From Candidatus Poribacteria bacterium (lineage in GTDB: Bacteria > Poribacteria > WGA-4E > WGA-3G): a stretch of 64,000 nucleotides of DNA. The translations under genes and the position numbers were made by a program. Each line of letters starts with the position of its first letter. The first letter of the stretch is position 1. This document shows, piece after piece, positions 1 to 8,843 of the stretch. A model generated the notes under the pieces. It did not search any database. It saw only the letters and a list, made by a program, of their open reading frames with translations, and had not been told where the DNA came from. The stretch is taken from positions 1-64,000 of the forward strand of contig JAJDTM010000038.1 of NCBI GenBank assembly GCA_022827185.1, given 5' to 3'.

Positions 1-1
1 C

Positions 2-494
2 TGGGTGGGCGATATCACCTACGTCCGCCTCAAGCACCGCTTCATCTATGTCGCTCTGCTCATGGATGTCTTCACGCGCATGATTAGAGGGTGGAAACTG
101 AGTCAACACTTGACGCAATCTCTGACCTTGGAACCCTTAGAGCAAGCTTTAGACGACAGGGTTCCAGAGATTCATCACTCCGATCAAGGCGTGCAGTATC
201 TTTCAAATGCTTATCTCCTAAGTTTCAAATGCTTATCTCCTAAGGCTCAAAGCACACGGTATTCAGATTTCAGTCGCTCGCAGAGGGTGTCCTTGGGAGA
301 ACGGGTACGCCGAAAGGTTGATCCGAACGCTCAAGGAAGAAGAAGTTCACCTCAATGATTACGAAGATATTACCGAGGCTCGAGATCGCATCGGTCATTT
401 TATCACACAGGTGTATCACCAGAAACGCCCCCATTCGGCGTTAGGGTATTTGACACCTATGGAATTTCAACAGCAAACCTTATGTGCGGTCTAA
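2..494 (+). pseudogene. IS3-family transposase OrfB (DDE integrase core), C-terminal part, frameshifted
   Basis: The reading frame enters from the window edge as WVGDITYV, carries the first catalytic Asp (codon 11-13) and the second in HHSDQGVQY (codon 182-184), then loses frame. The rest is in another frame from about 245: HGIQISVARRGCPWENGYAE with the catalytic Glu (codon 297-299), then QKRPHSALGYLTPMEF and a stop at 492-494. A 22-bp tandem duplication at 201-244 accounts for the whole shift: removing one copy restores one continuous DDE frame. The element is therefore probably inactive unless complemented by another copy. The N-terminus and OrfA lie outside the window. Confidence 0.92.
201..244 (+). 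repeat. 22-bp exact tandem duplication that breaks the transposase frame
   Basis: Two adjacent identical 22-bp units (201-222 and 223-244), each starting TTTCAAATGC and ending TCCTAAG. As 22 is not a multiple of three, the second copy shifts the downstream frame by one base. Deleting it joins AYLLS directly to RLKAHGIQ in frame. It is most simply a slippage event after insertion of the IS. Confidence 0.95.
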
Positions 495-953
495 CAAGTG
501 TATAGGGAATGTGGTTAGAATACCACTCCATTAGTCCAGCAATGTATGTCTTACTCTAACTGCGTTAGCGGAAACGCTAACGTGGGAAGCAAGAGGAAAT
601 GGCGCACTCCCAAGAACATAGGCAAAACTAAAGAGAGTCATCCCTTTCGTGTTCGGAATTGGAGCGTCCGACAGAACTCACATGGGTAAGCGAAAGTTGA
701 ATGCCTGAAAAATCCCGTTATGTCGAATACAACAGCCTTGAGCGGAAACGCAACAGTTGTAGTGCTATAAGGTGTAGCCATAAGGTACTACATCAATTGT
801 GGAAATGTGTAGCATTCTTCCACAAACTGGAATAAATAGCACAAGACACAATCTGTGTCCATCGGGATAGAGGGCGACCCTAAATGAGTTGCGAAGTCCT
901 TATACAGGAAGTTAGACAGAACCTAAACTCACTTCATAAAGAAGTTAGCACGG

Positions 954-2825
954 TTGAGGAAACTGGGTATATGCGAGACGCATAAAGCACAGTTAGAGTC
1001 AATACTCTCAACAATCTCTGAATGTATAAAATCTGAAGGAACTAATATCGTGGAAACACGTAGAACCCAAGAAGTCAACATATTTAGCGCAGAGAATATA
1101 CGCAACTGCGAGCGATATGTTTTCTCTATACAACAAAGATTAGACAGAGCGGTTGCCACTAATGACGTAAAGCGTATTCGACATATTTTTGACTTACTTA
1201 CAAAGCGTTCACAAGCCGTAAAAATCCTTGCTGTGTATCGAATAACGAAACGCAACACGGGTAAAAACACGGCGGGGATTGACGGTATGGCTATCCCAAA
1301 GGGAAATACACGGGAGGCAAATAAAATAGCGATGAGACTTCTCAACACTATTGATATAAAAGCCAAACCTGACACAATCAGACGTGTGTTTATTCCGAAA
1401 GGCAACGGAAAGAAACGTCCGTTAGGCATACCGACACTCCGAGACCACATCAATCAGGAGATACTTCGCATAGCAATAGAGCCTATCGTAGAATACCATT
1501 CTCACAACCAAAGTTTTGGTTTTCGTCCAAAACGTAGTTGTCACGACGCTATAGGATCACTGCATAACAAACTTGCGAGTCGGTATAAACCGAGATACAT
1601 TATAGAGGGCGACATAAAGGGTTGCTTTGATAATATATCTCACACGCACATAGTCGAAAAACTAAAAGCGTGGCAAGTTCCAAGCCAAATAACAAGTTTG
1701 ATAAACAGTATACTCAAAAGCGGGATACTCTACAAGGGATATGTGTATAATAGTGAGACAGGCACACCGCAAGGAGGCGTTATCTCACCCCTGCTTGCTA
1801 ACGTTGCCCTCACAACACTTGATGACTTTATTGAGACTCATTATAGTTGGAACAGTGGCGGAAATAGGATAAACCCATTAGTCCGTTATGCAGACGATTT
1901 TGTTATTATCTGCAAATCCAAAACTATAGCAGTGAAAATAAAAGAAGCCGTCAAGCGATTTTTACACACTCACATAGGACTCACATTATCCGAAGAAAAG
2001 ACCAAAATCACGCACATTTACAAGGGGTTCAACTTTTTGGGATTTACGATACGCAAATACAAAAGGTATAAAAACAAACCTTGCGTAAATCCAAGTGATT
2101 ATATTCTCTTGATAACACCTCAAAAGGAGAAAATACAAGGTATTCTCCGTGAGTGCATCGGAGCAATGAACAGGCAGAAGACTGCTACACAAAACAGTCT
2201 CATTCACCTCCTAAATCCAAAAGTTATCGGTTGGGCAAACTACTATAGATATGTAGTCAGTTCCCAAGTATTTGGAAACATAGACTACATCCTATGGCGA
2301 AGAACGCTCCACTGGGCGAAACGGAGACACTCACAAAAGAACATGGCGTGGATAATTGAAAAATACTATACACGCCAAGGCAACACGAGAATCCTACGAT
2401 TTACCGACAAAAAGGCTAAAAGCACTTTGGGGACGATGAGTAAAGTATTTTCCAAAAAGAGGTTTGTAAAAGTCAAAAACGGAATGCGTGTCTACAACGC
2501 AGACCACGCAGAATACTGGAATAAACGGGAATACCTCAATACCCAAAAGCGTTTATACACGAAACAATCAAGGGTATTATTTGAGAAACAAAATGGGCTG
2601 TGTCCATATTGTAAATCTCAAATAGCGGAAACGAATGTAGTCAATTATGAGACACATGTTCATCACATGTTGCCTCGTGCTTTCGGAGGCACAGAGAGAT
2701 ATAGCAACCTACGTCTCCTGCATAACGACTGCCACGTTGACCTACATAAACGTTTATCTCGTAGAGAAATGGCGGGGATAGTAAAGACACAACGTTTTGA
2801 CTACATAAACGCCAAATGTTATTAG
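954..2825 (+). CDS. ltrA: Group II intron reverse transcriptase/maturase with HNH endonuclease domain
   Basis: Intron-encoded protein of 623 aa that helps splice its intron and copies it into DNA target sites. Visible in order: an RT-0/N-terminal region; RT blocks FGFRPKRSCHDAI, EGDIKGCFDNISH, GTPQGGVISPLLAN and the catalytic RYADD (about residue 311-315); then EEKTKITH and FLGF; the maturase X domain with GWANYYRY; and a C-terminal HNH/zinc module (CPYC near 550, then HVHHMLPRAFGGT and NLRLLHNDCHVDLH). The length is normal for an HNH-bearing protein. There is no in-frame ATG at the front; TTG at 954 is the likely start, with a purine-rich AAAGAAG upstream and an in-frame stop at 924-926. It lies in intron domain IV. 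The protein looks intact. Confidence 0.93.
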   Translation: MRKLGICETHKAQLESILSTISECIKSEGTNIVETRRTQEVNIFSAENIRNCERYVFSIQQRLDRAVATNDVKRIRHIFDLLTKRSQAVKILAVYRITKRNTGKNTAGIDGMAIPKGNTREANKIAMRLLNTIDIKAKPDTIRRVFIPKGNGKKRPLGIPTLRDHINQEILRIAIEPIVEYHSHNQSFGFRPKRSCHDAIGSLHNKLASRYKPRYIIEGDIKGCFDNISHTHIVEKLKAWQVPSQITSLINSILKSGILYKGYVYNSETGTPQGGVISPLLANVALTTLDDFIETHYSWNSGGNRINPLVRYADDFVIICKSKTIAVKIKEAVKRFLHTHIGLTLSEEKTKITHIYKGFNFLGFTIRKYKRYKNKPCVNPSDYILLITPQKEKIQGILRECIGAMNRQKTATQNSLIHLLNPKVIGWANYYRYVVSSQVFGNIDYILWRRTLHWAKRRHSQKNMAWIIEKYYTRQGNTRILRFTDKKAKSTLGTMSKVFSKKRFVKVKNGMRVYNADHAEYWNKREYLNTQKRLYTKQSRVLFEKQNGLCPYCKSQIAETNVVNYETHVHHMLPRAFGGTERYSNLRLLHNDCHVDLHKRLSRREMAGIVKTQRFDYINAKCY

Positions 2826-2834
2826 TGTTGATTA

Positions 2835-2911
2835 GAAAGCCGTGTGCGTTGAAAGGCGCACGCACGGTTTGGAGGGGGCAAGGGACGTGTGAACGTCCTG
2901 CGCTACCCTAC
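2835..2911 (+). ncRNA. Group II intron domains V and VI
   Basis: Domain V is the 34-36 nt hairpin at about 2835-2870: the AAAGCCGTG arm pairs with CGCACGGTTT, carries the AGC catalytic triad and closes on a GAAA tetraloop. Domain VI follows (about 2874-2911) with a GGACGT/ACGTCC stem and the 3' splice site in CTACCCTAC. It starts just after the maturase stop at 2825, the normal arrangement. Confidence 0.85.
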
Positions 2912-2952
2912 CTTAACTTTGCTAAATTATGGTCTAAATAAAGGGTGGCACT

Positions 2953-3648
2953 TCAAGGATTCGCTTCGGCAAACTCGGCATCGGTTGCGTCCGCTAAGAA
3001 GTCTTGAAAGAGATGATAAAGGGTTTTGTAGTAGATGAATTCTGGATCTTTGTCTTGATAGGCATTTTCGAGGGTTCGCAGTACCTGTGCTTTTACATCT
3101 TCAACTTCGTCAGATTCCCAGAGGTTGTCAAACCACTCTTTCAGATCAGCGCAATCCGTTTTGCTATCGACTTCAAGGTTGAGTTCGATATTGCTTGCAG
3201 TTTCACTTAATCCCAAACCGCGCACGGTGAAGTTGGAGCTCCCGATAATCGCATCTTCAGTCTTATCGTTCTCTATATAATACATCTTTCCGTGCAGAAA
3301 ATTTGATTTACGGACTGAACGGATCTCGACCTTTTCTTCAATCCAGTCGGCACAGGCTCTGGCAACCTCTTTTTGGGGAAGATAGTTTTGGAGTTTTAAC
3401 CCGGTTTCAGTAAGTTGAAACGCCTTGCTTTCGGTTTTGTCTGGATCAATGTTGATAAAACTGGGTTCACCGAACAGGAAACGGAGACCTTTGATGCCGG
3501 TTAATTCGTCTCTGAGTTTGTCAAAGGCGTAAATGGTAAAATAGGCGGAGACGATGGAGAGATTAGAACCGTCTTGGATTTTATCTCGCAGAAAATCGGC
3601 GACGGTGCCGTACATGCTGTTGTCTCGGATACGGGAGGTCTTTGACAT
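2953..3648 (-). pseudogene. Phospholipase-D-like domain protein, N-terminal fragment truncated by the IS
   Basis: The remaining 231 residues form one PLD-like (HKD-type) domain: IVSAYFTIYAFDKL near the start, HGKMYYIE with H119 and K121, then AIIGSSNFT. In many bacteria this domain leads a roughly 1000-aa SNF2-helicase protein found near restriction or defence genes; that the lost part was a helicase is inference. The last coding codon is CCT (2956-2958), and the stop TGA (2953-2955) is the first three bases of the IS terminal repeat on this strand. The host gene therefore has no stop of its own here. The start ATG at 3646-3648 is preceded on this strand by GGAAAAGAACACA, with no strong Shine-Dalgarno. 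Confidence 0.8.
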
Positions 3649-3692
3649 TGTGTTCTTTTCCGAAAGTCATTGTAAATGTATTATCACTTGAA

Positions 3693-3716
3693 GGTCGCGA
3701 CCAGGAGGTCGCTCCT
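3693..3716. repeat. REP-like double palindrome
   Basis: Two adjacent hairpins: the perfect 10-bp palindrome GGTCGCGACC (3693-3702) and AGGAG-GTCG-CTCCT (3703-3716). It lies between the divergent truncated PLD gene and the first CotH gene. The sequence is of the type that recurs between genes as a dispersed palindromic repeat; no second copy was noticed in this window. Confidence 0.45.
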
Positions 3717-3828
3717 ACAAGAAGAATCAAGTTTTTATGATACCAATCTTCCGCAAAATTTTCAAGCATAAAAATCCAAAATGTGCTATACTAATTGCAG
3801 ACTGTAATCGAAATAATAGGAGAAAAAA

Positions 3829-6552
3829 ATGACGAAATGGATACTATGCTTGGCAACAATCCTCTGTTTTGGGATTGCTGTTCAGAGCAGTGCAAAAGGA
3901 CTCACATTAGACGATATTTTCCCAACGGATCGGGTGATAGATGTGCAGATCACGGTCTCGCAGCGGGATTGGGATACGATTCGGTATCAGGGACGGGATT
4001 TTATGACAGCGCTCGGTGCTGAGCGGCAATTTAAGCCGATGGAGCGTCCGTATACTTATGTTGAGGCGAGTGTGAGTATTGACGGTGTAGTCTTCCCGAA
4101 AGTTGGACTCCGCAAAAAAGGGTTCATCGGTTCGCTGAGTCACACCCGTCCCTCTCTCAAAGTCAAACTAAATCATGTTGATAAAAAAGGCGAAATTGAA
4201 GGGCTGACCAACCTGACACTCAATAACAACAAACAAGATACAAGTTTAATGAGCCAATTTATGGGGTACGCGCTGTTTAATGCGATTGGATCGCCCGCGC
4301 CGCGCTGCGCGTATGCGAAAGTAACGGTGAACGGCGAAAATCTTGGGATATACTCACACGTAGAAACCATGCGTCCACCGTTGTTGAAACGTGCCTTTGG
4401 CAATAGCGATGGTCCTCTCTATGAAGGGACAGTCGTGGATTTTTACGAAAATTGGGAAAACAGTTTTGAGCATAAACGCGGTGACGACGCACGCGGTAGG
4501 GCACAAATTAACGCTTTAATCGATCTTCTGGCAGACCGAAAAACAACAGAGGCTGATATCGGTGCCTTGGTGGATTTGGATTCATTTTACAGATTCTGGG
4601 CAACTGAAGGTTTAGTCGGATTCTGGGACGGTTATTCTGGCAATAAAAATAATTTTTTTGTCTATTTGAACCCGGACGACGACAAATTTTACTTCATTCC
4701 ATGGGGCATGGACTCCATCTTTACCAAGATGAGTAAACTTGAATTCATGAACGACCGGCGTGCACCAATATCCGTAAAAACACAGGGTCTGATTGCTTAC
4801 AAGTTGTATCAATTTGAGAACGGAAGGCGACAGTATGCAGAAGCACTCACCGAGATTTTAGATAATCATTGGGATGTGCCAGAATTGTTAGCAACGTTAG
4901 ACAAAATGGCTGTAATGGTTGAACCCTATTTAGTGCCTGCTCAGCGCACGATTGAGGAAGAGTGGGACGGAGGCGGTAGGGATAGATGGGGAAAGTCTGA
5001 TAAACCGACCTTTGCCAGTGAATTAGACGAAGTCCGAGACTTCATCCGCAATCGCAAAAGCGATGTACAAGCAGAGATTGCTAATGGGATGCCGGTATGG
5101 CGCAAGCGACCCGACCCTCCGTTCGTCATCCCAGAGGACGGCGACTTCATGAAAGGCTTTCTAAAATTAATAGAAGATACCTTAGCGGGTGCCGTACGCA
5201 ATGGAGACCTTGAAGGTATCAAAAAACACATAGCGGAGGGTGCTGATGTTAACGCGCTACAGTTTGAGATGCCGCCGTTGACATGGGCAGCAATGATGGG
5301 GCAGACAGCAGCAGCCGAACTCCTACTTGCGCATGGTGCGGACATCAAGGGCAGAAACAGAGACGGTAACACCGCTTTACACCTCGCCGTGTTTTTAGGG
5401 CGCGCCGAAACTGCCGAACTCCTTCTAAAAAATGGATCCGATGTCAACGCAAAGAACGACGATGGCGCAACACCTGTAGACATCTTAGGGGTCCCGTGGG
5501 AAATGACAAGACTTCTGTTAGGACCCATGGGTATAGCGTTAGAACAGGAACAACTTGAAGCGGGAAGAGCCAAAATTCGGGAGATGTTTAGTGCTGACGC
5601 GAAAATCGGGGCAGCAATCTCGCCAAACTCCAAGGATAATTCAACAGATTTATGGGCAGCAGCTCGTGCCGGCAACCTACAGGCGATAAAACGCTATATT
5701 GAAGAAGGCAAAGATATCAACGCTTTGGACAATGGGTTCCGATTATCAGCGATGTCATGGGGCACACTTCATGGGCAGACTGAAGTTGTCCAACTTTTGA
5801 TTGAAAACGGTGTTGATGTGAATATAAAAAGTGGTGATGGTGCTACATCGTTACACAGCGCGGCATTCCTCGGAAGAGTTGATGTAGCGAAACTTCTGCT
5901 GGAAAACGGCGCGGACGTCAAAGCACGTAACAACGATGGGGCAACACCCGTGGATGTTTTGTCTGTCGATTGGGAAACCACTGCCTTCGTCTGCGGCTTG
6001 ATCGGCATAGACATTGAAGAGGCAGAGATCGCGGTCATGAAAAAGGGTAGAAACGAGATTGCGAAACTCTTTGGCGTTGATGGCGTTCTCGGTGAAGCAG
6101 GTACGTTTTCAGTGCAGCGGTTGTCAGAAGCGGCGTTCACCGGTAACATCGCAGCAATGAAACAGGTGTTAGCCGACGGAGCAGATCCCAATACGAGGGA
6201 TCCACAATCTGGTAGTACGCTATTGGCGACTGCTGCATTGATGGGATACACAAAAATTGTGGCATTGCTCCTTGAACGCGGTGCTGATGTGAATGCGAGA
6301 AGTCGGGACGGTGGCACGGCATTGCATGCAGCCGCTTTCCTTGGACGTGCTGAGACAGTGAAGTTGCTTCTTGAAAAGGGCGCGAATACTACACTGCGAA
6401 ATAATACAGGTAGTACCGCACTTGAGGGCGCGAAACTAAACTGGCTGATAACGAAGGGTATACTCGGTATGTTGAGACTTGAGGTAGACGAGGCAGGAGT
6501 GAAAGCGGGCAGAATTGAAGTTGTGAAACTAATTACGGGGCATAAAAAATAA
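3829..6552 (+). CDS. Secreted CotH-kinase-like protein with three ankyrin-repeat modules
   Basis: 907 aa. A signal peptide (about residues 1-22, MTKW..LCFGIAVQSSAKG) is followed by a CotH-family domain (about 30-390), an atypical kinase fold first known from spore coat proteins. The likely active-site stretch is GYSGNKNNFFVY...FIPWGMDS (about 270-296), matching the N..NY and PWD-like motifs of CotH. The C-terminal half has three blocks of ankyrin repeats (about 450-560, 605-720, 760-880; e.g. GNTALHLAVFLGRAETAELL). Each block ends in a similar non-ankyrin segment of pattern W.T...G..I.........GR.EI.KLF. The ATG at 3829 has an upstream TAGGAGA. An extended -10 (TGcTATACT, 3784-3792) may drive it. 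It is probably exported to the envelope or outside. The next gene is a close paralogue with one module fewer. Confidence 0.85.
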   Translation: MTKWILCLATILCFGIAVQSSAKGLTLDDIFPTDRVIDVQITVSQRDWDTIRYQGRDFMTALGAERQFKPMERPYTYVEASVSIDGVVFPKVGLRKKGFIGSLSHTRPSLKVKLNHVDKKGEIEGLTNLTLNNNKQDTSLMSQFMGYALFNAIGSPAPRCAYAKVTVNGENLGIYSHVETMRPPLLKRAFGNSDGPLYEGTVVDFYENWENSFEHKRGDDARGRAQINALIDLLADRKTTEADIGALVDLDSFYRFWATEGLVGFWDGYSGNKNNFFVYLNPDDDKFYFIPWGMDSIFTKMSKLEFMNDRRAPISVKTQGLIAYKLYQFENGRRQYAEALTEILDNHWDVPELLATLDKMAVMVEPYLVPAQRTIEEEWDGGGRDRWGKSDKPTFASELDEVRDFIRNRKSDVQAEIANGMPVWRKRPDPPFVIPEDGDFMKGFLKLIEDTLAGAVRNGDLEGIKKHIAEGADVNALQFEMPPLTWAAMMGQTAAAELLLAHGADIKGRNRDGNTALHLAVFLGRAETAELLLKNGSDVNAKNDDGATPVDILGVPWEMTRLLLGPMGIALEQEQLEAGRAKIREMFSADAKIGAAISPNSKDNSTDLWAAARAGNLQAIKRYIEEGKDINALDNGFRLSAMSWGTLHGQTEVVQLLIENGVDVNIKSGDGATSLHSAAFLGRVDVAKLLLENGADVKARNNDGATPVDVLSVDWETTAFVCGLIGIDIEEAEIAVMKKGRNEIAKLFGVDGVLGEAGTFSVQRLSEAAFTGNIAAMKQVLADGADPNTRDPQSGSTLLATAALMGYTKIVALLLERGADVNARSRDGGTALHAAAFLGRAETVKLLLEKGANTTLRNNTGSTALEGAKLNWLITKGILGMLRLEVDEAGVKAGRIEVVKLITGHKK

Positions 6553-6582
6553 GAGGTGTCCCAGTCAGAAATAGGAGCCAAA

Positions 6583-8820
6583 GTGAAAAAATGGACATTA
6601 GGGATAGTGATCTTCCTCTGTTTGGGGATCGCTGCCCATAATAGTGGGGCAAAGGAACTCACATTAGATGATATTTTCCCAACGGATCGGGTGATAGATG
6701 TACAGATTACCGTTTCGGAGCAGGATTGGGACACAATCCGGTATCAGTCCCGGGATTTTATGAGTGCACTGAACGAGAAACGGCAGTTTGGTCCGATAGA
6801 TCATCCGTATACGTATGTTGAAGCGAGTGTGAGTATTGACGGTGTGATTTTCCGAAAGATAGGACTTCGTAAAAAAGGATTCATCGGTTCGCAAAGCCAT
6901 ACCCGTCCCTCCCTCAAAATTAGATTAAATCACATTGACAAACAGGCTGGGATTGAGGGATTGACGAACCTGACGCTTAATAATAACAAACAGGATATAA
7001 GCCAGATGAGTCAATTTATGGGGTATGCGTTGTTTAACGCGATCGGTTCCCCGGCACCGCGGTGCGCGTATGCGAAGGTAACGGTGAACGGCAAAAGTTT
7101 GGGGATATATTCCCATGTGGAAACCGTCCGCAAACCACTGTTGAAACGCGCTTTCGGAAATGACGACGGCGCACTCTATGAAGGCACTGTCGTCGATTTT
7201 AACAAGGAGTGGGAAAACAGTTTTGAACACAAGCGCGGCGATGATACACTCGGCAGAGAAAAAATTATCGCTTTGATCAATGTTCTGGCAGATAACAAGG
7301 TGACAGAAGCAGCCATCGGCGAACTCGTCGATTTAGATAGTTTTTACCGATTTTGGGCAACGGAGAGCCTGCTCGGTTTCTGGGATGGCTATGCTGGAAA
7401 TAATAACAACTACTTCATTTACCTCAGTCCTGATACAGACAAGTTTCACTTTTTCCCGTGGGGGGCGGACGCGCTCTTTACAAATTTCAGCATGGACTTC
7501 CGGAGAAATTTACGAGCACCGACCTCCGTCAAGACGCAAGGGTTGATCGCATATAGATTGTATCAACTTGAGGCGGGACGCAAACGGTACGCGAAAACAA
7601 TGATGGAACTCCTCAAAAGCCACTGGAACGAAGTAGAACTGCTTGCCGAACTGGATAGGGTCGCTGCAATGATTCAGCCTTATCTGCTACCGGAACAACG
7701 CGAATTCCGAGGAGAAGAGTGGTGGGAAAGCAGAGAAAAACAGACTTTTGAAGACGAGCTCGCTAACGTTCGTGATTTCATCCGTACGCGTAAAAACCAC
7801 ATACTGCAGGAAATTGGCAACGGGATGCCCCTTTGGCGTGCGAAACCGCGTCCGCCGTTCGTTATGGGACCTGAAGGCTTTGATATGGAAAAATTCATTC
7901 AATTGCCCGAAGACGGTTTGTGGCACGCAGCACGTACCGGCGATCTTCCAGCAATGAAACGCTACATCGCAGAAGGTGCCGATGTCAACGCACCAGACGA
8001 AAATTTAAATATACCCCCCTTAGCATGGAGCGCGTTGCACGGGCAAACCGAAGCAGCTCGCCTTCTTATCGAAAATGGTGCTGATGTTAATATAAAAGAC
8101 GATGACGGCAGTACACCCTTGCACGGTGCCGCAGTTTTCGGTAGAGCAGATGTCGCGAAACTTCTTATTGAGAACGGGGCAAACCTACAAATACACAACG
8201 ACGATGGCGGAACACCAGCGGATGCCTTGCATCTTGATTGGAGGACTACCGCTTTTATTGGCGGTTTCATAGGCGTAGAGGTTGAGAAGGAAAATATCGC
8301 TGTCATGCAAAGCGGTAGGAACGAAATTGCGAAGCTCTTCGGGGTCAAAGAATTTGATAGCAAGGACATAGTCTCCGCGCAGGATCTATCGGGAGCAGTA
8401 TTTACTGGAAATCTTCCAGCGGTTAAACAGGCTCTAATAGATGGTGCAGATCCCAATGCGAAGGACCCGCAATCAGGAAGTACAATGCTGGCGACTGCTG
8501 CACTGATGGGGCATACGGAAATTGTAGAACTGCTCCTTGAACACGGCGCGGATGTCAATACGAAAAGTCGGGACGGCAGCACGGCATTGCATGCAGCGGC
8601 TTTTCTCGGACGTGTTGAAACAGTGAAATTCCTTCTTGAGAAGGGGGCAGATACTACACTTCGAAATGGTATGGGTAGCACGGCGATAGACGGCGCAAAG
8701 TTAGACTGGATATTTACCAAAGGTATTATCGGTATGCTGCGAATTGAGGTGGATGAAGCAAAGGTGAAAGCGGGCAGAGCCGAAGTTATAAAGCGCATTA
8801 CCCAACACAATAGGAAGTAA
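6583..8820 (+). CDS. Secreted CotH-kinase-like protein with two ankyrin-repeat modules (paralogue)
   Basis: 745 aa, tandem copy of the preceding gene. The start is GTG 6583, not the earlier GTG 6556: an AGGAG sits at 6573-6577 with good spacing, and the protein then begins MKKWTLGIVIFLCLG, aligning with the signal peptide of its neighbour. The CotH domain (about 30-390) has GYAGNNNNYFIY and FFPWGADA in place of the matching motifs upstream. The C-terminal part has two ankyrin modules (about residues 440-560 and 600-740), so it lacks one of the three modules of the paralogue. Only 30 bp separate the two, so they are likely co-transcribed. Role inferred: surface or host interaction. Confidence 0.85.
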   Translation: MKKWTLGIVIFLCLGIAAHNSGAKELTLDDIFPTDRVIDVQITVSEQDWDTIRYQSRDFMSALNEKRQFGPIDHPYTYVEASVSIDGVIFRKIGLRKKGFIGSQSHTRPSLKIRLNHIDKQAGIEGLTNLTLNNNKQDISQMSQFMGYALFNAIGSPAPRCAYAKVTVNGKSLGIYSHVETVRKPLLKRAFGNDDGALYEGTVVDFNKEWENSFEHKRGDDTLGREKIIALINVLADNKVTEAAIGELVDLDSFYRFWATESLLGFWDGYAGNNNNYFIYLSPDTDKFHFFPWGADALFTNFSMDFRRNLRAPTSVKTQGLIAYRLYQLEAGRKRYAKTMMELLKSHWNEVELLAELDRVAAMIQPYLLPEQREFRGEEWWESREKQTFEDELANVRDFIRTRKNHILQEIGNGMPLWRAKPRPPFVMGPEGFDMEKFIQLPEDGLWHAARTGDLPAMKRYIAEGADVNAPDENLNIPPLAWSALHGQTEAARLLIENGADVNIKDDDGSTPLHGAAVFGRADVAKLLIENGANLQIHNDDGGTPADALHLDWRTTAFIGGFIGVEVEKENIAVMQSGRNEIAKLFGVKEFDSKDIVSAQDLSGAVFTGNLPAVKQALIDGADPNAKDPQSGSTMLATAALMGHTEIVELLLEHGADVNTKSRDGSTALHAAAFLGRVETVKFLLEKGADTTLRNGMGSTAIDGAKLDWIFTKGIIGMLRIEVDEAKVKAGRAEVIKRITQHNRK

Positions 8821-8843
8821 ATTCTACAAGCGAGGAAAAATCA

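Larger units (their letters stand above)
498..2911 (+). mobile_element. Group II intron (retroelement) inserted in the IS right end
   Basis: A full-length intron-encoded protein (954-2825) is flanked 5' by about 450 nt with typical domain I features (GNRA-capped hairpin GTTAGCGGAAACGCTAAC near 565-582, the string GGGTAAGCGAAAGTTGAATGCC near 684-706). It is flanked 3' by a clear domain V and domain VI ending ...GCTACCCTAC. The 5' end is placed at GTGTA (498), close to the GUGYG consensus and four bases after the transposase stop; this boundary is the least certain. The 3' end (AC at 2910-2911) fits the usual 3'-AY. All catalytic parts look intact, so the intron may still be mobile. Confidence 0.75.
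1..2955 (+). mobile_element. IS3-family (IS150-like) insertion sequence, right part, split by a group II intron
   Basis: The left end lies outside the window. What is seen is the DDE integrase part of an IS3-type transposase ending at 494, then a group II intron (about 498-2911), then about 44 bp ending in a terminal inverted-repeat-like sequence. Read on the minus strand from 2955 this starts TGAAGTGCCACCC and runs to TTTAGACCA, resembling the 5'-TG..CACCC..TTAGAC ends of IS150-type elements. The IS end falls exactly where the neighbouring phospholipase-D-like gene on the minus strand is cut off. The exact right boundary is inferred; the other end is needed to confirm it. Confidence 0.75.

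Noticed and set aside
929..1453. 174-aa open frame on the minus strand inside the group II intron protein gene
   Set aside because: It is the antisense shadow of the RT gene; no recognisable domain and no ribosome site.
6556..6582. GTG 6556 as the start of the second CotH-ankyrin gene
   Set aside because: GTG 6583 has an AGGAG at the right distance and aligns with the signal peptide of the paralogue.
4941..6734. Long minus-strand open frames (244 and 321 aa) opposite the CotH-ankyrin genes
   Set aside because: Ser/Ala/Pro-rich antisense of the ankyrin repeats, repeated in the paralogue; no independent family features.
7962..8810. 282-aa minus-strand open frame opposite the second CotH-ankyrin gene
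   Set aside because: Antisense shadow of ankyrin repeats, same composition as the frame opposite the first paralogue.
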